Positions 14,529-14,803 of a stretch of DNA of 14,803 nt are shown piece after piece (position 1 is the stretch's first letter; the number at the start of each line of letters is the position of its first letter). The notes under the pieces are model-generated. The model was given only the letters and a program-made list of their open reading frames with translations, searched no databases and had not been told where the DNA came from. The position numbers and the translations under genes are program-made. Source of the stretch: Atribacterota bacterium (GTDB taxonomy: Bacteria > Atribacterota > Phoenicimicrobiia > Phoenicimicrobiales > Phoenicimicrobiaceae); assembly GCA_030666935.1 (NCBI GenBank), contig DAOUWX010000023.1, forward strand, positions 1-14,803. The letters are read 5' to 3'.

Positions 14529-14803
14529 ATGAAGATTCTTTATATAATTTCCGGACTTTCTACTGGTGGTGCTGAAATGATGCTCTATAAATTGCTCTCG
14601 GTTATAGACCGGGATGTTTTTGAACCCATTGTAATATCATTAACTGATTACGGCAGCTTGGGAAATAATATTAAAAATTTGAATATCCCTGTTTATAAGA
14701 TGGGAATGAAAGCAGGCTTTCCGAATCCTTTTAAGGTTTGGCGTTTTATTAAATTGATACGAAAAATACACCCTGCATTAATTCAGGGTTGGATGTATCA
14801 TGG
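14529..14803 (+). CDS. Family 4 glycosyltransferase, N-terminal part, cut by the window edge
   Basis: The 91 visible codons begin at ATG 14529, behind GAGG at 14517-14520. 'MKILYIISGLSTGGAEMMLYKLL' (1-23) is the characteristic GT4 N-terminus with the Gly-Gly-Ala-Glu loop. 'HPALIQGWMYH' at the visible end matches the second strand-loop region of such enzymes. The frame is open to the last base, so most of the gene, including the EX7E donor-binding half, lies outside. It continues the same-strand series of polysaccharide genes. Confidence 0.88.
   Translation, partial: MKILYIISGLSTGGAEMMLYKLLSVIDRDVFEPIVISLTDYGSLGNNIKNLNIPVYKMGMKAGFPNPFKVWRFIKLIRKIHPALIQGWMYH

Noticed and set aside
1..14803. 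CRISPR arrays, tRNA or rRNA genes, insertion sequences, JUMPstart/ops-type elements
   Set aside because: Looked for and not seen: no regularly spaced repeats, no transposase-like protein, no cloverleaf-like sequence, and no GGCGGTAG-type element in the intergenic regions.

Overview
The window is a stretch of a surface polysaccharide (capsule, O-antigen or exopolysaccharide) biosynthesis locus from an AT-rich bacterium. All genes lie on the + strand, and both ends of the window cut through genes. Strong Shine-Dalgarno sequences (GGAGG type) and several TTG starts are visible. I cannot name the organism. The clear Shine-Dalgarno usage argues against Bacteroidetes and suits Firmicutes-like or candidate-phylum bacteria, but that is only inference.

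Layout. The first 1.1 kb is the 3' part of a Wzx/WzxC-type flippase. It is followed by a convincing GDP-mannose 3,5-epimerase with every catalytic position of the plant enzyme conserved, and, overlapping it by 8 nt, a CgeB-like glycosyltransferase. The 337-base gap after that (3234-3570) is not empty: it holds the decayed C-terminal part of a NodB-type polysaccharide deacetylase, with one in-frame stop and one frameshift. A GT2 glycosyltransferase follows.

From 4.5 kb to the end the region is dominated by four full-length paralogues of the CapK/PaaK (phenylacetate-CoA ligase-like, AMP-forming) family at 4558-5964, 8783-10174, 11496-12881 and 13043-14425. Between them lie a multi-spanning membrane protein that resembles a Wzy polymerase, a CarB-like ATP-grasp ligase and a GT4 glycosyltransferase. 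Another GT4 gene starts at 14529 and runs off the end.

How the genes may work together. The epimerase would supply GDP-L-galactose or GDP-L-gulose. The glycosyltransferases would build a lipid-linked repeat unit, the flippase would export it and the Wzy-like protein would polymerise it. The four CapK-like enzymes and the ATP-grasp protein are all predicted carboxylate-activating enzymes, so they may add acyl or amino-acid groups to sugars. No acyl carrier protein or acyltransferase is visible in the window. Four diverged copies of one adenylating enzyme in a single polysaccharide locus is the most unusual feature here. The copies differ at nucleotide-binding signature positions and three use TTG starts whose Shine-Dalgarno lies inside a longer open frame. 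Long identical DNA blocks shared by the first two copies could drive recombination, and the deacetylase remnant shows that the locus has already been remodelled.
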